From contig CXTY01000003.1 in NCBI GenBank assembly GCA_001404055.1, forward strand, positions 1 to 64,000: a stretch of 64,000 bases of DNA. The letters run 5' to 3'. Under the pieces are notes generated by a model that saw nothing but the letters and a program-made list of their open reading frames with translations, searched no databases and was not told where the DNA came from. Of this stretch, positions 45,151 to 54,080 are shown in pieces. Source of the stretch: Roseibium album. Its GTDB lineage: Bacteria > Pseudomonadota > Alphaproteobacteria > Rhizobiales > Stappiaceae. Within the stretch, counting starts at the first letter, position 1, and the number at the start of each line of letters is the position of its first letter. The translations under genes and the position numbers were made by a program.

Positions 45151-45786
45151 ATGGCTGCCAGCTATGAGCTGAAGGCGTCGGCACGGGACCGAGTGGGCAA
45201 GGGGGCCGCACGGACACTGCGTCGCGAAGGCCTTCTACCTGCCGTGATCTACGGCGGAAAAAAACCGGCACTGCCGATCACCATTGCGGTGAAAGAAACG
45301 ACCCTCACGCTTCACAAGGGCGGCTTCACCGCTTCAATCGGTATCATTGATATCGACGGTGAAAAGCATCAGGTCATTGCGAAGGACTTCCAGCTGCATC
45401 CAGTGCGCGACGATGTCCTCCACGTTGATTTCCTGCGTGTTGCCAAGGGCGCGACCCTTACGGTCGAGATCCCGGTTCAGTTCCTCAACGAAGAGGATTG
45501 CCCAGGCCTCAAGAAGGGCGGCGTTCTGAACATTGTTCGCCATACTGTTGAAATGACAGTACCCGCCGACGGCATTCCAGAATCCCTGGAAATCGACCTG
45601 GCTGAAGCACAGCCGGGCGACAGTCTCCACATTTCCGCAGTAACCCTGCCGGAAGGTTGCGCACCGACCATCACCGATCGTGATTTCACAATCGCAACGA
45701 TCGCTGCACCGGCTGGTGTTCAGGAAACTGAAGAAGACGAAGAAGCAGCAGAATCTGAAGAAACAGAAGAAGAAGCAAGCGAATAG
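45151..45786 (+). CDS. rplY: 50S ribosomal protein L25/general stress protein Ctc
   Basis: Binds 5S rRNA in the large ribosomal subunit. The 211-residue protein is the long two-domain CTC form: the L25 RNA-binding domain (~1-95, YELKASARDRVGKGAARTLRREGLLPAVIYG) and a C-terminal beta domain (~100-190), then a very acidic tail of mostly Glu and Ala. ATG 45151 follows AAGGAG; the frame open to 45016 is leader. Two hairpins follow the stop. Confidence 0.96.
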   Translation: MAASYELKASARDRVGKGAARTLRREGLLPAVIYGGKKPALPITIAVKETTLTLHKGGFTASIGIIDIDGEKHQVIAKDFQLHPVRDDVLHVDFLRVAKGATLTVEIPVQFLNEEDCPGLKKGGVLNIVRHTVEMTVPADGIPESLEIDLAEAQPGDSLHISAVTLPEGCAPTITDRDFTIATIAAPAGVQETEEDEEAAESEETEEEASE

Positions 45787-45811
45787 GCTTTTTTGTCGCA
45801 AGTCATCTGCG

Positions 45812-45863
45812 GGAGGCGGTCTCCGCCTCCTCGCTCTGAAGCAGCCGACATCGGCTGCTTTTT
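45812..45863 (+). terminator. Tandem hairpins ending rplY
   Basis: First hairpin: GGAGGCGG (45812-45819) with CCGCCTCC (45823-45830). Second: AGCAGCCG (45840-45847) with CGGCTGCT (45852-45859), loop ACAT, followed by TTTTT. The second is a standard terminator between rplY and pth. Confidence 0.85.
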
Positions 45864-45893
45864 CATTTCAAGACCGATCTTGAAAGGTGTCCC

Positions 45894-46658
45894 ATGAAAC
45901 TGATCGTCGGCCTCGGCAATCCTGGTTCGAAATATGCAGGTAACCGGCACAACATCGGTTTCATGGCTGTTGACGAAATCCAACGCCATCACGCCGGTTT
46001 CCAGCCTTGGCGTGCCCGCTTCCAGGGTCAGATTTCTGAGGGCAGGCTCGGTTCCGAGAAAGTTCTGCTGCTCAAGCCAAGCACCTATATGAATGAATCC
46101 GGCCGTTCTGTCGGCGAAGCGATGCGCTTTTACAAGATCGTGCCGGAAGACATTGTTGTTCTCTACGACGAACTCGATTTGCCGCCGGCAAAATTCCGCA
46201 TGAAAAAAGGCGGAGGCCATGGTGGCCACAATGGCTTGCGCTCCCTCACCGCACATATTGGCGCGGATTACCGGCGGCTTCGCCTCGGCATTGGCCACCC
46301 TGGCGACAAGAAACTGGTGTCCAACTATGTGCTTGGTGACTTCGCCAAGGCCGACGCCGACTGGCTTGAGCCGCTGCTGGATGAAATTGCCCGGCACGCG
46401 GATCTGCTTGCTGAAGGCAAGGACAGTCAATTTGCCAACAAACTGACCCTTGCGCTTGAGCCCGAAAAGGCACAGCGCCCCGATAAGGCACAGCGCAAGG
46501 ACAAGCCAGCGGACACAATCGCAACGGCACCACGCGCTGCAAAGCCCAAGGGCCAGAGCCATATCCGGCAGGCCAGACAGCAGAAACCGGTCAGTGCGCC
46601 CAAATCAGGTCCAATGGCTGAAATGCTGAAAAAGCTGCTGGGGGGAGACAAGAGCTGA
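45894..46658 (+). CDS. pth: Peptidyl-tRNA hydrolase with C-terminal extension
   Basis: Frees tRNA from peptidyl-tRNA dropped by ribosomes. The catalytic region is complete: [18 protein letters not shown] with Asn9 and His19, the MNESGRSV segment, YDELDLPP with the catalytic Asp (~92), and [12 protein letters not shown]. The enzyme core is ~190 residues; a further ~60-residue tail rich in Lys, Pro, Ala and Gln, ending [11 protein letters not shown], is usual in Hyphomicrobiales. It could bind RNA or the ribosome, but no role is shown. Confidence 0.95.
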   Translation: MKLIVGLGNPGSKYAGNRHNIGFMAVDEIQRHHAGFQPWRARFQGQISEGRLGSEKVLLLKPSTYMNESGRSVGEAMRFYKIVPEDIVVLYDELDLPPAKFRMKKGGGHGGHNGLRSLTAHIGADYRRLRLGIGHPGDKKLVSNYVLGDFAKADADWLEPLLDEIARHADLLAEGKDSQFANKLTLALEPEKAQRPDKAQRKDKPADTIATAPRAAKPKGQSHIRQARQQKPVSAPKSGPMAEMLKKLLGGDKS

Positions 46659-46767
46659 GGGCTTTAGCTTCGGCACGCCCACCAGGCAGCAAACGCTTGA
46701 CCTGTCGACCACGCTCGGGCATGTAGCCCGGCAATAGATTCAAGATCCAAACCGAAAGCGAACTCTC

Positions 46768-47868
46768 ATGGGTTTCCAGTGCGGCATTGTCGGACTGCCA
46801 AATGTTGGCAAGTCCACGCTCTTCAACGCGCTCACCAAAACCGCAGCGGCTCAGGCAGCCAACTATCCGTTCTGCACTATCGAGCCGAACACCGGTGAAG
46901 TGGCTGTTCCAGATCCGCGCCTCTACGCCATCCGCGATATTGCCGGGTCCAAGGAAGTCATTCCGACCCGCATCACCTTTGTCGACATTGCTGGTCTTGT
47001 GCGTGGTGCGTCTACCGGTGAAGGCCTCGGCAACCAGTTCCTTGCAAACATTCGCGAAGTCGATGCGATTGCCCATGTGCTGCGCTGCTTTGAAGATGAC
47101 GACATCACCCATGTTGAAGGCTCCATTGACCCTCTGGCAGACGCCGAGACAGTGGAAACCGAGCTCATGGTCGCCGACATGGAGAGCCTGGAGCGCCGCA
47201 TTGCGCCCTTGAAGAAAAAGGCCAATTCCGGCGACAAGGAAGCAAAGGTTGTACTGCCCATCATGGAAGCGGCTCTCGCACTGCTTCAGGACGGCAAACC
47301 GGCGCGCGATCTGGTGCTTGCAGACGCAGAAGAAGCCAAGCTTTTGAAGGGCCTGAACCTGCTCACGTCAAAACCTGTGCTCTATGTGTGCAACGTAGAA
47401 GAAGGGTCGGCCGCCGAAGGCAATGCCTTGTCTCAGAAAGTTGTCGAACGGGCCAAGGAAGAAGGCGCATCAGCCGTTGTGATTTCCGCCGCAATCGAGG
47501 CTGAAATTTCCCAGCTCGATAACGACGAACAGGCCGAATTTCTGGAAACGATCGGCCTTGAAGAGACCGGCCTCGACCGCTTGATCCGTGCGGGATACGG
47601 TCTGCTGGAACTAATCACCTACTTCACCGCCGGGCCAAAAGAAACCCGTGCCTGGACCATCACGGAAGGCACGAAAGCACCGGGAGCTGCCGGTGTCATC
47701 CACACCGATTTCGAACGCGGCTTCATTCGTGCGCAGACCATTGCCTATGACGACTATGTGTCTCTGGGTGGTGAAAACGCTGCCAAGGACGCAGGCAAGG
47801 CACGCGACGAAGGCAAGGAATACATCGTCAAGGACGGTGATGTTCTCTTGTTCAAATTCAATACCTGA
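46768..47868 (+). CDS. ychF: Ribosome-binding ATPase YchF
   Basis: An Obg-family P-loop NTPase that prefers ATP and binds the ribosome. 366 residues: G1 GLPNVGKSTLFNAL (~8-21), G3 DIAGLVRGAS, and NVEE in place of the GTP-specifying NKxD (YVCNVEEGS), which explains the ATP preference. A coiled-coil insert (~130-200) and a C-terminal TGS domain follow. It comes after pth, the common order across bacteria. Confidence 0.97.
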   Translation: MGFQCGIVGLPNVGKSTLFNALTKTAAAQAANYPFCTIEPNTGEVAVPDPRLYAIRDIAGSKEVIPTRITFVDIAGLVRGASTGEGLGNQFLANIREVDAIAHVLRCFEDDDITHVEGSIDPLADAETVETELMVADMESLERRIAPLKKKANSGDKEAKVVLPIMEAALALLQDGKPARDLVLADAEEAKLLKGLNLLTSKPVLYVCNVEEGSAAEGNALSQKVVERAKEEGASAVVISAAIEAEISQLDNDEQAEFLETIGLEETGLDRLIRAGYGLLELITYFTAGPKETRAWTITEGTKAPGAAGVIHTDFERGFIRAQTIAYDDYVSLGGENAAKDAGKARDEGKEYIVKDGDVLLFKFNT

Positions 47869-48056
47869 TTGAATTCAGCAACAAGCTGAAACTCTGATAT
47901 TGCGCCTCCTCTGAAACTGTATTGTTGCAGACGAGGCGTAATACCCGGTCGCATTTTCAATGAGATAACGGTGCCGGAGCCGAACCTTTGAAACGAACTG
48001 GAAAGGGTTGCATACTAACTTCCCCGTAACGGATAAAGTGTCCTGGGGGGAAGAAA

Positions 48057-49322
48057 ATGACGGCGAGCACAACGCATACGAAGAAAATCCTGGCCGGGAC
48101 CGTCGGCAATACGCTCGAATGGTATGACTTTGCCGTTTACGGCTATCTTGCTCCCATTATCGCACAACAGTTTTTCCCCAGCAGCAGCCCGACCGTCAGT
48201 CTGATCAGCACATTTGGCGTGTTCGCAGCAGGCTTCCTGATGCGCCCGATTGGAAGTCTCTTGCTTGGACACATTGCGGACAAGGCAGGGCGAAGCAAGG
48301 CACTGCTCCTGTCTGTTGCCTTGATGGCAATTCCAACCACGCTCATTGCATTCCTGCCAACATTTGATTCGATTGGAATTGCGGCACCAATTCTGCTGAC
48401 CGTGCTCCGGCTCCTGCAAGGATTGTCGGTCGGCGGGGAATACACCGGATCTTCGGTCTATCTCTATGAGATCGCAAACAAGGAACGAAGATGTTTCATT
48501 GTCTCCTGGGCCTTGGTGGGAGCCGTCTTCGGTGTTCTGCTCGGATCAGGTGTTGCCGCAATCGCAACCAGCCTTCTTCCCGCAGATGATCTGGCGACCT
48601 GGGGCTGGCGCGTTCCCTTTGCCTTCGGCCTTCTGGTTGGACTGACTGGCTTCATGATCAGAAGCGGCAACAAGGCGGAGGAAACAGATCAGCCTCCCTC
48701 GCCGCACGATCCGGTCAGCGTGCCTGTTGGTGAAGTTGTCCGCAATCACAGACCGGCACTCTTGCGAACCATTGCCTGTAATGTGTTGAACGGTGTCGGT
48801 TTTTATCTGACCTTCGTCTATCTCACGACCTATCTGGTGGCCTACAGCAAGCTTACAGAGAGCAAGGCGCTCTCCATCAACACAGGCGTCATGATCGTCT
48901 TCATGATCCTCGTGCCTGCTGTCGGTTTCCTTGCGGACAAGACCAATCGCCGGATCTTGTTGTTGATCGGCTCGGGCGGTGTTGCGGTGCTCGGCCTGCC
49001 GATGTTCTGGCTGCTGCACCATCATGACACGGTCATGGTTGTCCTGGGACAGCTGGGCCTTGCGATTGTCCTCGCCTTCTTTTTCGCACCGCTGATGGCA
49101 ACGATGATCGCTCAATTCCCCCGGTCTGTGCGGGTGACAGGATATTCCATCGGATACAATATTCCATTGGCGCTGTTCGGCGGGACTGCTCCCCTCGTGG
49201 CAACCTACCTGATTGACAAGACCCACTTGCAGCTTGCACCAGCTTTCTACCTGATTGCCGCGGGCATTCTTACCTTCATCGTCATTTGGTACATGCCGGA
49301 TACCGAAGATATCGGCGACTAG
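48057..49322 (+). CDS. MHS-family MFS transporter (proline/betaine/organic-acid type)
   Basis: A 421-residue 12-helix symporter of the metabolite:H+ symporter group (ProP, ShiA, KgtP). Typical marks: GNTLEWYDFAVYGYLAP at the N-terminus (~18-34), FLMRPIGSLLLGHIADKAGR (~60-79; MFS motif A) and RLLQGLSVGGEYTGSSVYLYE (~120-140). A GGGGGAAG ribosome binding site precedes the ATG. The substrate is not certain; a small zwitterion or carboxylate is usual. It is 24 nt upstream of pcp, so peptide-derived pyroglutamate or proline is a speculative link. Confidence 0.9.
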   Translation: MTASTTHTKKILAGTVGNTLEWYDFAVYGYLAPIIAQQFFPSSSPTVSLISTFGVFAAGFLMRPIGSLLLGHIADKAGRSKALLLSVALMAIPTTLIAFLPTFDSIGIAAPILLTVLRLLQGLSVGGEYTGSSVYLYEIANKERRCFIVSWALVGAVFGVLLGSGVAAIATSLLPADDLATWGWRVPFAFGLLVGLTGFMIRSGNKAEETDQPPSPHDPVSVPVGEVVRNHRPALLRTIACNVLNGVGFYLTFVYLTTYLVAYSKLTESKALSINTGVMIVFMILVPAVGFLADKTNRRILLLIGSGGVAVLGLPMFWLLHHHDTVMVVLGQLGLAIVLAFFFAPLMATMIAQFPRSVRVTGYSIGYNIPLALFGGTAPLVATYLIDKTHLQLAPAFYLIAAGILTFIVIWYMPDTEDIGD

Positions 49323-49345
49323 AGGTCGGCCCCGAGAGAATGCAC

Positions 49346-50014
49346 ATGAACACAATCCTTCTCACCGGCTTCGAAGCCTTTGGCAACACGCCAGTCAACC
49401 CGGCTGAACAGGTGGCAAATCGGCTCGACGGCGAGGTGATAGAAGGCGCGCGCATTGTCTCGCGCATCATTCCCAATACCTTCTTTGTCTGTATTGATGC
49501 CGTCAAAGCAGCTCTGAATGAAATCGGCGCCGAGGCAGTCGTCATGATGGGTGAATATGGCGGCCGGGCGACAATTACCGTTGAGCGGATCGCACTGAAC
49601 ATCAACGACAGCACCCGTTACGGTCTGAAAGACAACGCCGGTGTGGAACTCCAGGACCAGCCGACTGCCGAAGATGGCCCCTTGGCCTATCAAAGCACCC
49701 TGCCGATCCGGGCCATGGTCAAAGCCATGCGCGACGGCGGAGTGCCGGCAGACATTTCAGACACCGCCGGCACTTTCTGCTGCAATCACCTGTTCTACGG
49801 CATCCGGCACCATCTGGCGGTCACTGATAGCGCAGTCCGCGCAGGCTGGATCCACTTGCCCCATCTCCCGGAAGTCGCAGCAATGGAAGCCAACATCGGT
49901 GCACCCAGCATGTCGGTTGAAACAGCTTCTGAAGGAATACGCCTGGCCCTGAAAGCGCTGATCAGGCACCCACAGGATATCGATAGTCCGATCTCGGGTC
50001 GGTTGCAGATTTGA
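49346..50014 (+). CDS. pcp: Pyroglutamyl-peptidase I
   Basis: A C15 cysteine peptidase removing N-terminal pyroglutamate. The 222-residue protein has LLTGFEAFGNTPVNPAEQV at the start, the catalytic Glu region around VERIALN (~80), the nucleophile Cys in DTAGTFCCNHLFYG (~143-144) and the His in WIHLPHLPE (~168). Start at ATG 49346 (another ATG at 49340), after GAGAG. It is probably co-transcribed with the MFS gene upstream. Confidence 0.94.
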   Translation: MNTILLTGFEAFGNTPVNPAEQVANRLDGEVIEGARIVSRIIPNTFFVCIDAVKAALNEIGAEAVVMMGEYGGRATITVERIALNINDSTRYGLKDNAGVELQDQPTAEDGPLAYQSTLPIRAMVKAMRDGGVPADISDTAGTFCCNHLFYGIRHHLAVTDSAVRAGWIHLPHLPEVAAMEANIGAPSMSVETASEGIRLALKALIRHPQDIDSPISGRLQI

Positions 50015-50049
50015 TAATTGTCTGGTGAAAGCGTCCTTATGAGAACCGC

Positions 50050-51015
50050 CTACCCAATCTTGATAAAGTCTTTCTTCTTGCGCCCGCGTATCCTGCGGCA
50101 GACCTCGTAGCCCTCTCGCGATCCCTCGTCGTTGGTATTTCCCTCAATCGTGTCGCAGGTTCGCCCAGCATAGTTGAAGGCGAAACCCGTGTGGGTCCAG
50201 TCGCTCGACGTCCTGCGAACGAGAAATATGCAGCAACTCCCCAAACCGGCATCGGAAAAATTCGCCGGGCTAGCGTTGAGACTTCGTTCCGAGACAAAGC
50301 GGCCTTCGTTCCTGGCCTGTGCCGCAAGCAGGTCGCATGAAAACGACCCGTCAATCGGGGTCGAGATCCCGGTGACTTTAGCGGCCTGTTTCAACACGAA
50401 GGTGACAAACCCTGCACACCAGGGCCAGGCACGCCCTTCGTTGCCGTTCATGTAAGCCCGCACCCATGGTCCCATGTTCTGGCCACCGATCTCGACCGGA
50501 TGTTCCCTGAGGTGCTGGTTTGCAATGCGCATAACTGCATCCGGGAGAGAGTTCACGGTGCCTGCCGGTTGTGAAAACGCGCGCACCATGGGTGCAACAA
50601 GGTGTGCCCAGGTTGCCTTGTTCACGACACCCGAGCTTGCCTCGCCGCGAGCTTCTTGAAACGCCTTGACGGACCGCTTGGTAGCCTCGCCAAATTCACT
50701 GTCGACTGCCGTTCTGAAATTGTGAAAAGTCACCCATTCCTGAACCCTGCGGGCCTTCATGCCGCGCGCGCCTTCAGCAACATCTCCAGGGAACGCGAAC
50801 TCGACTTCAACCTTGCTGAGATAGTCGAGCAAACTGCCTACATCCGCATTTTCGACCGGAACGTTGCCGCGATATCGATTGTAAGCACCTTTTGTGTTGG
50901 GGCCGGGCACGCCGCCGAAAGTACCGTCGTAAAAGCCCAGGTGTTGCAATCCACGCTGGATGAGAACGCCATCCTGCTTGTCGACATTATCCAAGTCCAA
51001 GGGGCTGATCGTCAT
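50050..51015 (-). CDS. Peptidoglycan-binding CHAP-like amidase without signal peptide
   Basis: A 321-residue protein with two peptidoglycan-binding-type helical modules (~14-50, VLIQRGLQHLGFYDGTFGG; and ~85-130, EFGEATKRSVKAFQEARGE) and a C-terminal CHAP/NlpC-like cysteine hydrolase domain (~155-315). The likely nucleophile is Cys in WPWCAGFVTFVL, the His is in DWTHTGFAFNY, and an IEGNTND segment would supply the third residue. ATG 51015 has GGGAGAG upstream. There is no signal peptide or membrane helix, so it may be an endolysin-like enzyme, a secreted effector or a cytoplasmic form. No phage genes are nearby. Confidence 0.8.
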   Translation of the reverse strand: MTISPLDLDNVDKQDGVLIQRGLQHLGFYDGTFGGVPGPNTKGAYNRYRGNVPVENADVGSLLDYLSKVEVEFAFPGDVAEGARGMKARRVQEWVTFHNFRTAVDSEFGEATKRSVKAFQEARGEASSGVVNKATWAHLVAPMVRAFSQPAGTVNSLPDAVMRIANQHLREHPVEIGGQNMGPWVRAYMNGNEGRAWPWCAGFVTFVLKQAAKVTGISTPIDGSFSCDLLAAQARNEGRFVSERSLNASPANFSDAGLGSCCIFLVRRTSSDWTHTGFAFNYAGRTCDTIEGNTNDEGSREGYEVCRRIRGRKKKDFIKIG

Positions 51016-51358
51016 GCTTCTCTCCCTTAGTGACAATTCCCAGATGCGCAATCAATCACACTTCAATTCAAAACAACCGCGAATGCTGTAAACTTCAGCA
51101 GTATATGGTTGAGAACATTAAAACAGCAATTTCTGGGAGAATATCAAATTACGGACAGCTGCCATTTCTATTATTTTGTGAGCAGTATTTTCCTCAATTT
51201 GCTCCTTTGCCTGCTCACTAGGTCCAAACAAAAACCCGGAATTTCATCCGACCCAGCTTTTGTCATCTGAATTTAGTCAATCAATCCTGGAACTTGAGAG
51301 CGACGCAAAAGTATAGCACAGGCATCCTAGGTAATTGTGCCATTGCCAATACAACAGG

Positions 51359-51376
51359 ATGTGACGTGCATCACAT
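51359..51376. promoter_or_regulatory. CRP/FNR-type palindrome
   Basis: ATGTGACGTGCATCACAT: 6-bp perfect arms with the TGTGA-N6-TCACA layout of a CRP site. It is ~345 bp upstream of the CHAP-like gene, a long distance for direct control, so its function is uncertain. Confidence 0.4.
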
Positions 51377-51515
51377 CGCATCGATGCATCGCTGGGTAGT
51401 GTGTATTTGTTGCTGATGAGAGCGCCTCCTCACAGCAATGCTGGACCCCACCTCCAGCCTGGCTACCGGTCCTACCCTGCCCACCCAAGGAACCGGCGGC
51501 CAATCCCCAAAGGCA

Positions 51516-51567
51516 ATGTTCCGGGCCTCTGTGTGCTCTCACTGAGAACCGCAAGGACCCGGAACAT
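51516..51567. repeat. 10-bp inverted repeat with 32-nt loop
   Basis: ATGTTCCGGG (51516-51525) and CCCGGAACAT (51558-51567); three further pairs form if one base is bulged. No T-run follows. It could be part of a small RNA or an old element end. Confidence 0.45.
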
Positions 51568-51651
51568 GCCTGGAACCCTCCGATTTCCAAATTTCTGCAC
51601 AAGGTTCGCCTACTTCTTTGGGCGGAGAAGCCATTTGAGCGCCAAATCCCC

Positions 51652-51679
51652 AAAAAAAAGCCCGGGGTCTCCCCCGGGC
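51652..51679 (-). terminator. Rho-independent terminator of the ABC transporter operon
   Basis: On the minus strand an 8-bp GC stem (GCCCGGGG/CCCCGGGC) with a GAGA loop is followed by eight T (51659-51652), 20 nt after the last stop codon of the operon. Confidence 0.95.
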
Positions 51680-51699
51680 CAGTTTTTGCTATCTGAAAA

Positions 51700-52452
51700 T
51701 CAGCGCTTGGCTGCATAGTACGAAACGCGCCGCTCCAAATAAGCGAGGATCTCAGAGACCGAGAAGGCCAGTGCAAAGAGCACGAGTAGAACCGCCCAGA
51801 AATGCGACATCAGGAAATTATTGGCATAGAGCTCGAACAAAGCCCCGAAGCCGACAATCGAGATCAGCAGCTGACCAATGATGACGCCCTTCACTGCCCG
51901 GATCACGCCGATACGAACGCCGCCCAGGATTTCTGGAAGCGCTGCCCAGAAGTAGATCTTGTAAAAGGCCTGAAGCGGATTGGCGCCATAGCAACGGGCC
52001 ATCTCCACCAGCGACCTGTTGATCTGCAGAACCCCAGCGCGCGTGTTCAGTATGATGATCCAGATCGCGAACAGGGTCGTGGTGATGATGATCGATTTCA
52101 TTCCGAACCCGAACAGAACCATCAAGACCGGAACAAGAGCTGTCAGCGGTGCACTCAGGAACATGTTGACCCAGGGCAGAAACAGTTCGTCCACCAGACG
52201 GTTCTTGCCCATCATGATCCCAAGCGGAATCCCGATAACGATGGCAAACATCACACCGGCCGAGAAGGCATAGGCAGTTTCAGAAAGAGCTTTCAGAAAC
52301 GGAGCCGTGCCGACCACGGAAAACAAGGTGACGAAAACTTCCGACAGCGGTGGAACGAAAAACGTCAAGCCCATCCGCCCAACGATTTCCCACAGCAGAC
52401 CCCAAAGGATCAGCGAAGACATGGCCGGAAGGCGATAGCCGTAGATTGTCAT
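51700..52452 (-). CDS. NitT/TauT-type ABC transporter permease
   Basis: A 250-residue inner-membrane permease of the SsuC/TauC type with about six helices. The EAA loop that contacts the ATPase is visible as EMARCYGANPLQAFYKIYFWAALPEILGGVRIG (~150-182; E-x3-C/A-x-G-A motif). It ends the operon, 8 nt after the ATPase gene. A second, different permease gene lies upstream, so the membrane channel is a heterodimer or the two alternate. Confidence 0.9.
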   Translation of the reverse strand: MTIYGYRLPAMSSLILWGLLWEIVGRMGLTFFVPPLSEVFVTLFSVVGTAPFLKALSETAYAFSAGVMFAIVIGIPLGIMMGKNRLVDELFLPWVNMFLSAPLTALVPVLMVLFGFGMKSIIITTTLFAIWIIILNTRAGVLQINRSLVEMARCYGANPLQAFYKIYFWAALPEILGGVRIGVIRAVKGVIIGQLLISIVGFGALFELYANNFLMSHFWAVLLVLFALAFSVSEILAYLERRVSYYAAKR

Positions 52453-52460
52453 GACGCCCC

Positions 52461-53273
52461 CTATTCCACGTAGCTGCGCAGTGATGCCCAGATGCTGTCG
52501 ACAATATCCAGGTACTCTGAGTCCCGGCGGATGTTATCGACATTCTTGTTGCGCAATCCGGTCGGACGAATGATTTCCGATACCCGGCTTGGACGCGGCA
52601 GAAGTATTGCAATCTGGTCCGACACGTAGACCGCTTCCTCGATCGAGTGCGTGACGAAGATGAAGGTCTTGTTCTCGTTCTGCACGAGGTTCAAGAGGTC
52701 CTCCTGGAACTTTCGCCTGGTCTGCTCGTCCACCGCAGAGAACGGTTCGTCCATGAGTAGAACGTCTGCATCCACGGATAGAGCCCGCGCCAGACCAACC
52801 CGCTGACGCATGCCACCTGAAAGCTGGTGCGGATAGCTTTTTTCAAAGCCGGACAATCCAACATCAGCGATGTATTTTTCCGCGATAGCTTCGCGTTCCG
52901 ACTTTGCGACACCGCGCAATTCGAGTGCAAAGGCAACGTTTCTGATAACGCTTGCCCAGGGAAGCAGGGCAAAATCCTGGAAGACAAAGGCACGGTCGGG
53001 ACCAGGCCCGGTGACCGGTTTGCCATTCACTTCGACTTCACCAGCATTCGGCTCCAGCAGACCGGCGATGATCTTCAAGAGTGTCGTTTTTCCGCACCCG
53101 GAAGGACCGAGAAGTGAGGTCAATTGGCCACGCGGAAATTCCAGTGTGAGGTCCTTGAGCGCTTCAACGTCGCCATAGGTTTTGGAAATTCCACGCGCGA
53201 CAACTGCGTTGTCGGGCTTTGGTGTTTCTTCAGAACCCAGAACTTCTTTAATCTGAGGCATAACCACGGACAT
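52461..53273 (-). CDS. NitT/TauT-type ABC transporter ATP-binding protein
   Basis: A ~270-residue nucleotide-binding subunit: Walker A GPSGCGKTT, Q-loop FVFQDFALLPW, signature LSGGMRQR, Walker B VLLMDEPFSAVDE and switch VTHSIEEAV. Start chosen at ATG 53273; TTG 53282 and ATG 53261 are alternatives. It overlaps the upstream permease gene by about 26 nt, so it is translationally coupled. Confidence 0.92.
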   Translation of the reverse strand: MSVVMPQIKEVLGSEETPKPDNAVVARGISKTYGDVEALKDLTLEFPRGQLTSLLGPSGCGKTTLLKIIAGLLEPNAGEVEVNGKPVTGPGPDRAFVFQDFALLPWASVIRNVAFALELRGVAKSEREAIAEKYIADVGLSGFEKSYPHQLSGGMRQRVGLARALSVDADVLLMDEPFSAVDEQTRRKFQEDLLNLVQNENKTFIFVTHSIEEAVYVSDQIAILLPRPSRVSEIIRPTGLRNKNVDNIRRDSEYLDIVDSIWASLRSYVE

Positions 53274-54009
53274 TTCCTTCAAAGAGATAGACTTCCAACC
53301 GCTCCAGAAGATTCAGGAACAGGACTGCAAGAAGGATGATTGAGAAGATCGCGGCATACATTGCCGGGTAATCCGCGATCGAGCGGCTATAGGTGATGAT
53401 GTCACCAACACCTGTCGGAGTGATCTTGAGCTCGGCCAGGATGGCCCCGATAAATCCAGCGGAAATCCCGAGCCGCAAACCGCTGAAGATAACGGGCGAT
53501 GCGGCAGGGATAATGATCTTCAGGATTATCTCGGTGTCGGACGCCAGGAACGAACGCCCCATTTCCTTGATCGACGACGGCGTGTTGCGCACGGCTCCTG
53601 CCGTATTGAGCACGATCACCGGCATGGCCATGATGCACACAACGAAGACCTTGGACGTCAGGCCAATTCCGTAGGCCATCACGAGAAGAGGGATCAATGC
53701 AGCCAGCGGCGCGGCCTGCATGACGATAAAGATCGGGGAAAATAGCCAGTCGAACCTGCTACTCAAACCGATCCACAATCCAAGACCAATCCCGAAGACA
53801 GCGGATATTCCAACACCGACCACCAGCGGGCGGAGCGTTTCAACGTAAGCCTGGAAGAGTGTTCCATCGGCAGCCAATCGGACAAGGGCTGCCATCGATT
53901 CAAAAAATGTCGGGAAGGCATAACTGACAGGGATCATTCCCGCGACCTGCCAGGCGCCGAACAAGACTGTAGCGGACAGGATCTTCAACCAGAATGAACG
54001 GCTTTTCAT
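53248..54009 (-). CDS. NitT/TauT-type ABC transporter permease (first)
   Basis: A 253-residue permease with an N-terminal helix (~8-27) and a SsuC-like core; the EAA loop is EMGRSFLASDTEIILKIIIPAASPVIFSGLRLG (~160-192). ATG 54009 has AAAGGA upstream. It overlaps the ATPase gene. Its sequence differs clearly from the second permease. Confidence 0.9.
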   Translation of the reverse strand: MKSRSFWLKILSATVLFGAWQVAGMIPVSYAFPTFFESMAALVRLAADGTLFQAYVETLRPLVVGVGISAVFGIGLGLWIGLSSRFDWLFSPIFIVMQAAPLAALIPLLVMAYGIGLTSKVFVVCIMAMPVIVLNTAGAVRNTPSSIKEMGRSFLASDTEIILKIIIPAASPVIFSGLRLGISAGFIGAILAELKITPTGVGDIITYSRSIADYPAMYAAIFSIILLAVLFLNLLERLEVYLFEGNVRGYASD

Positions 54010-54080
54010 AAGTCGTGGTCCTTTGATCAACGATAAGCTGAGAGTGACCACCGGGCGAACCGGCGGTCACGAAACCCGGC

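Larger units (their letters stand above)
51016..51651. other. Structured intergenic region
   Basis: About 640 bp upstream of the CHAP-like gene. It is AT-rich for the first ~200 bp and contains a CRP-like palindrome (51359-51376) and a 10-bp inverted repeat (51516-51567). Several overlapping frames exist but none has a credible start or protein-like composition. Confidence 0.45.

Noticed and set aside
51327-51776. Overlapping frames on both strands in the gap after the ABC operon (also 51401-51718 plus).
   Set aside because: They overlap the terminator and each other, have no start signals, and are rich in residues typical of non-coding GC-rich DNA.
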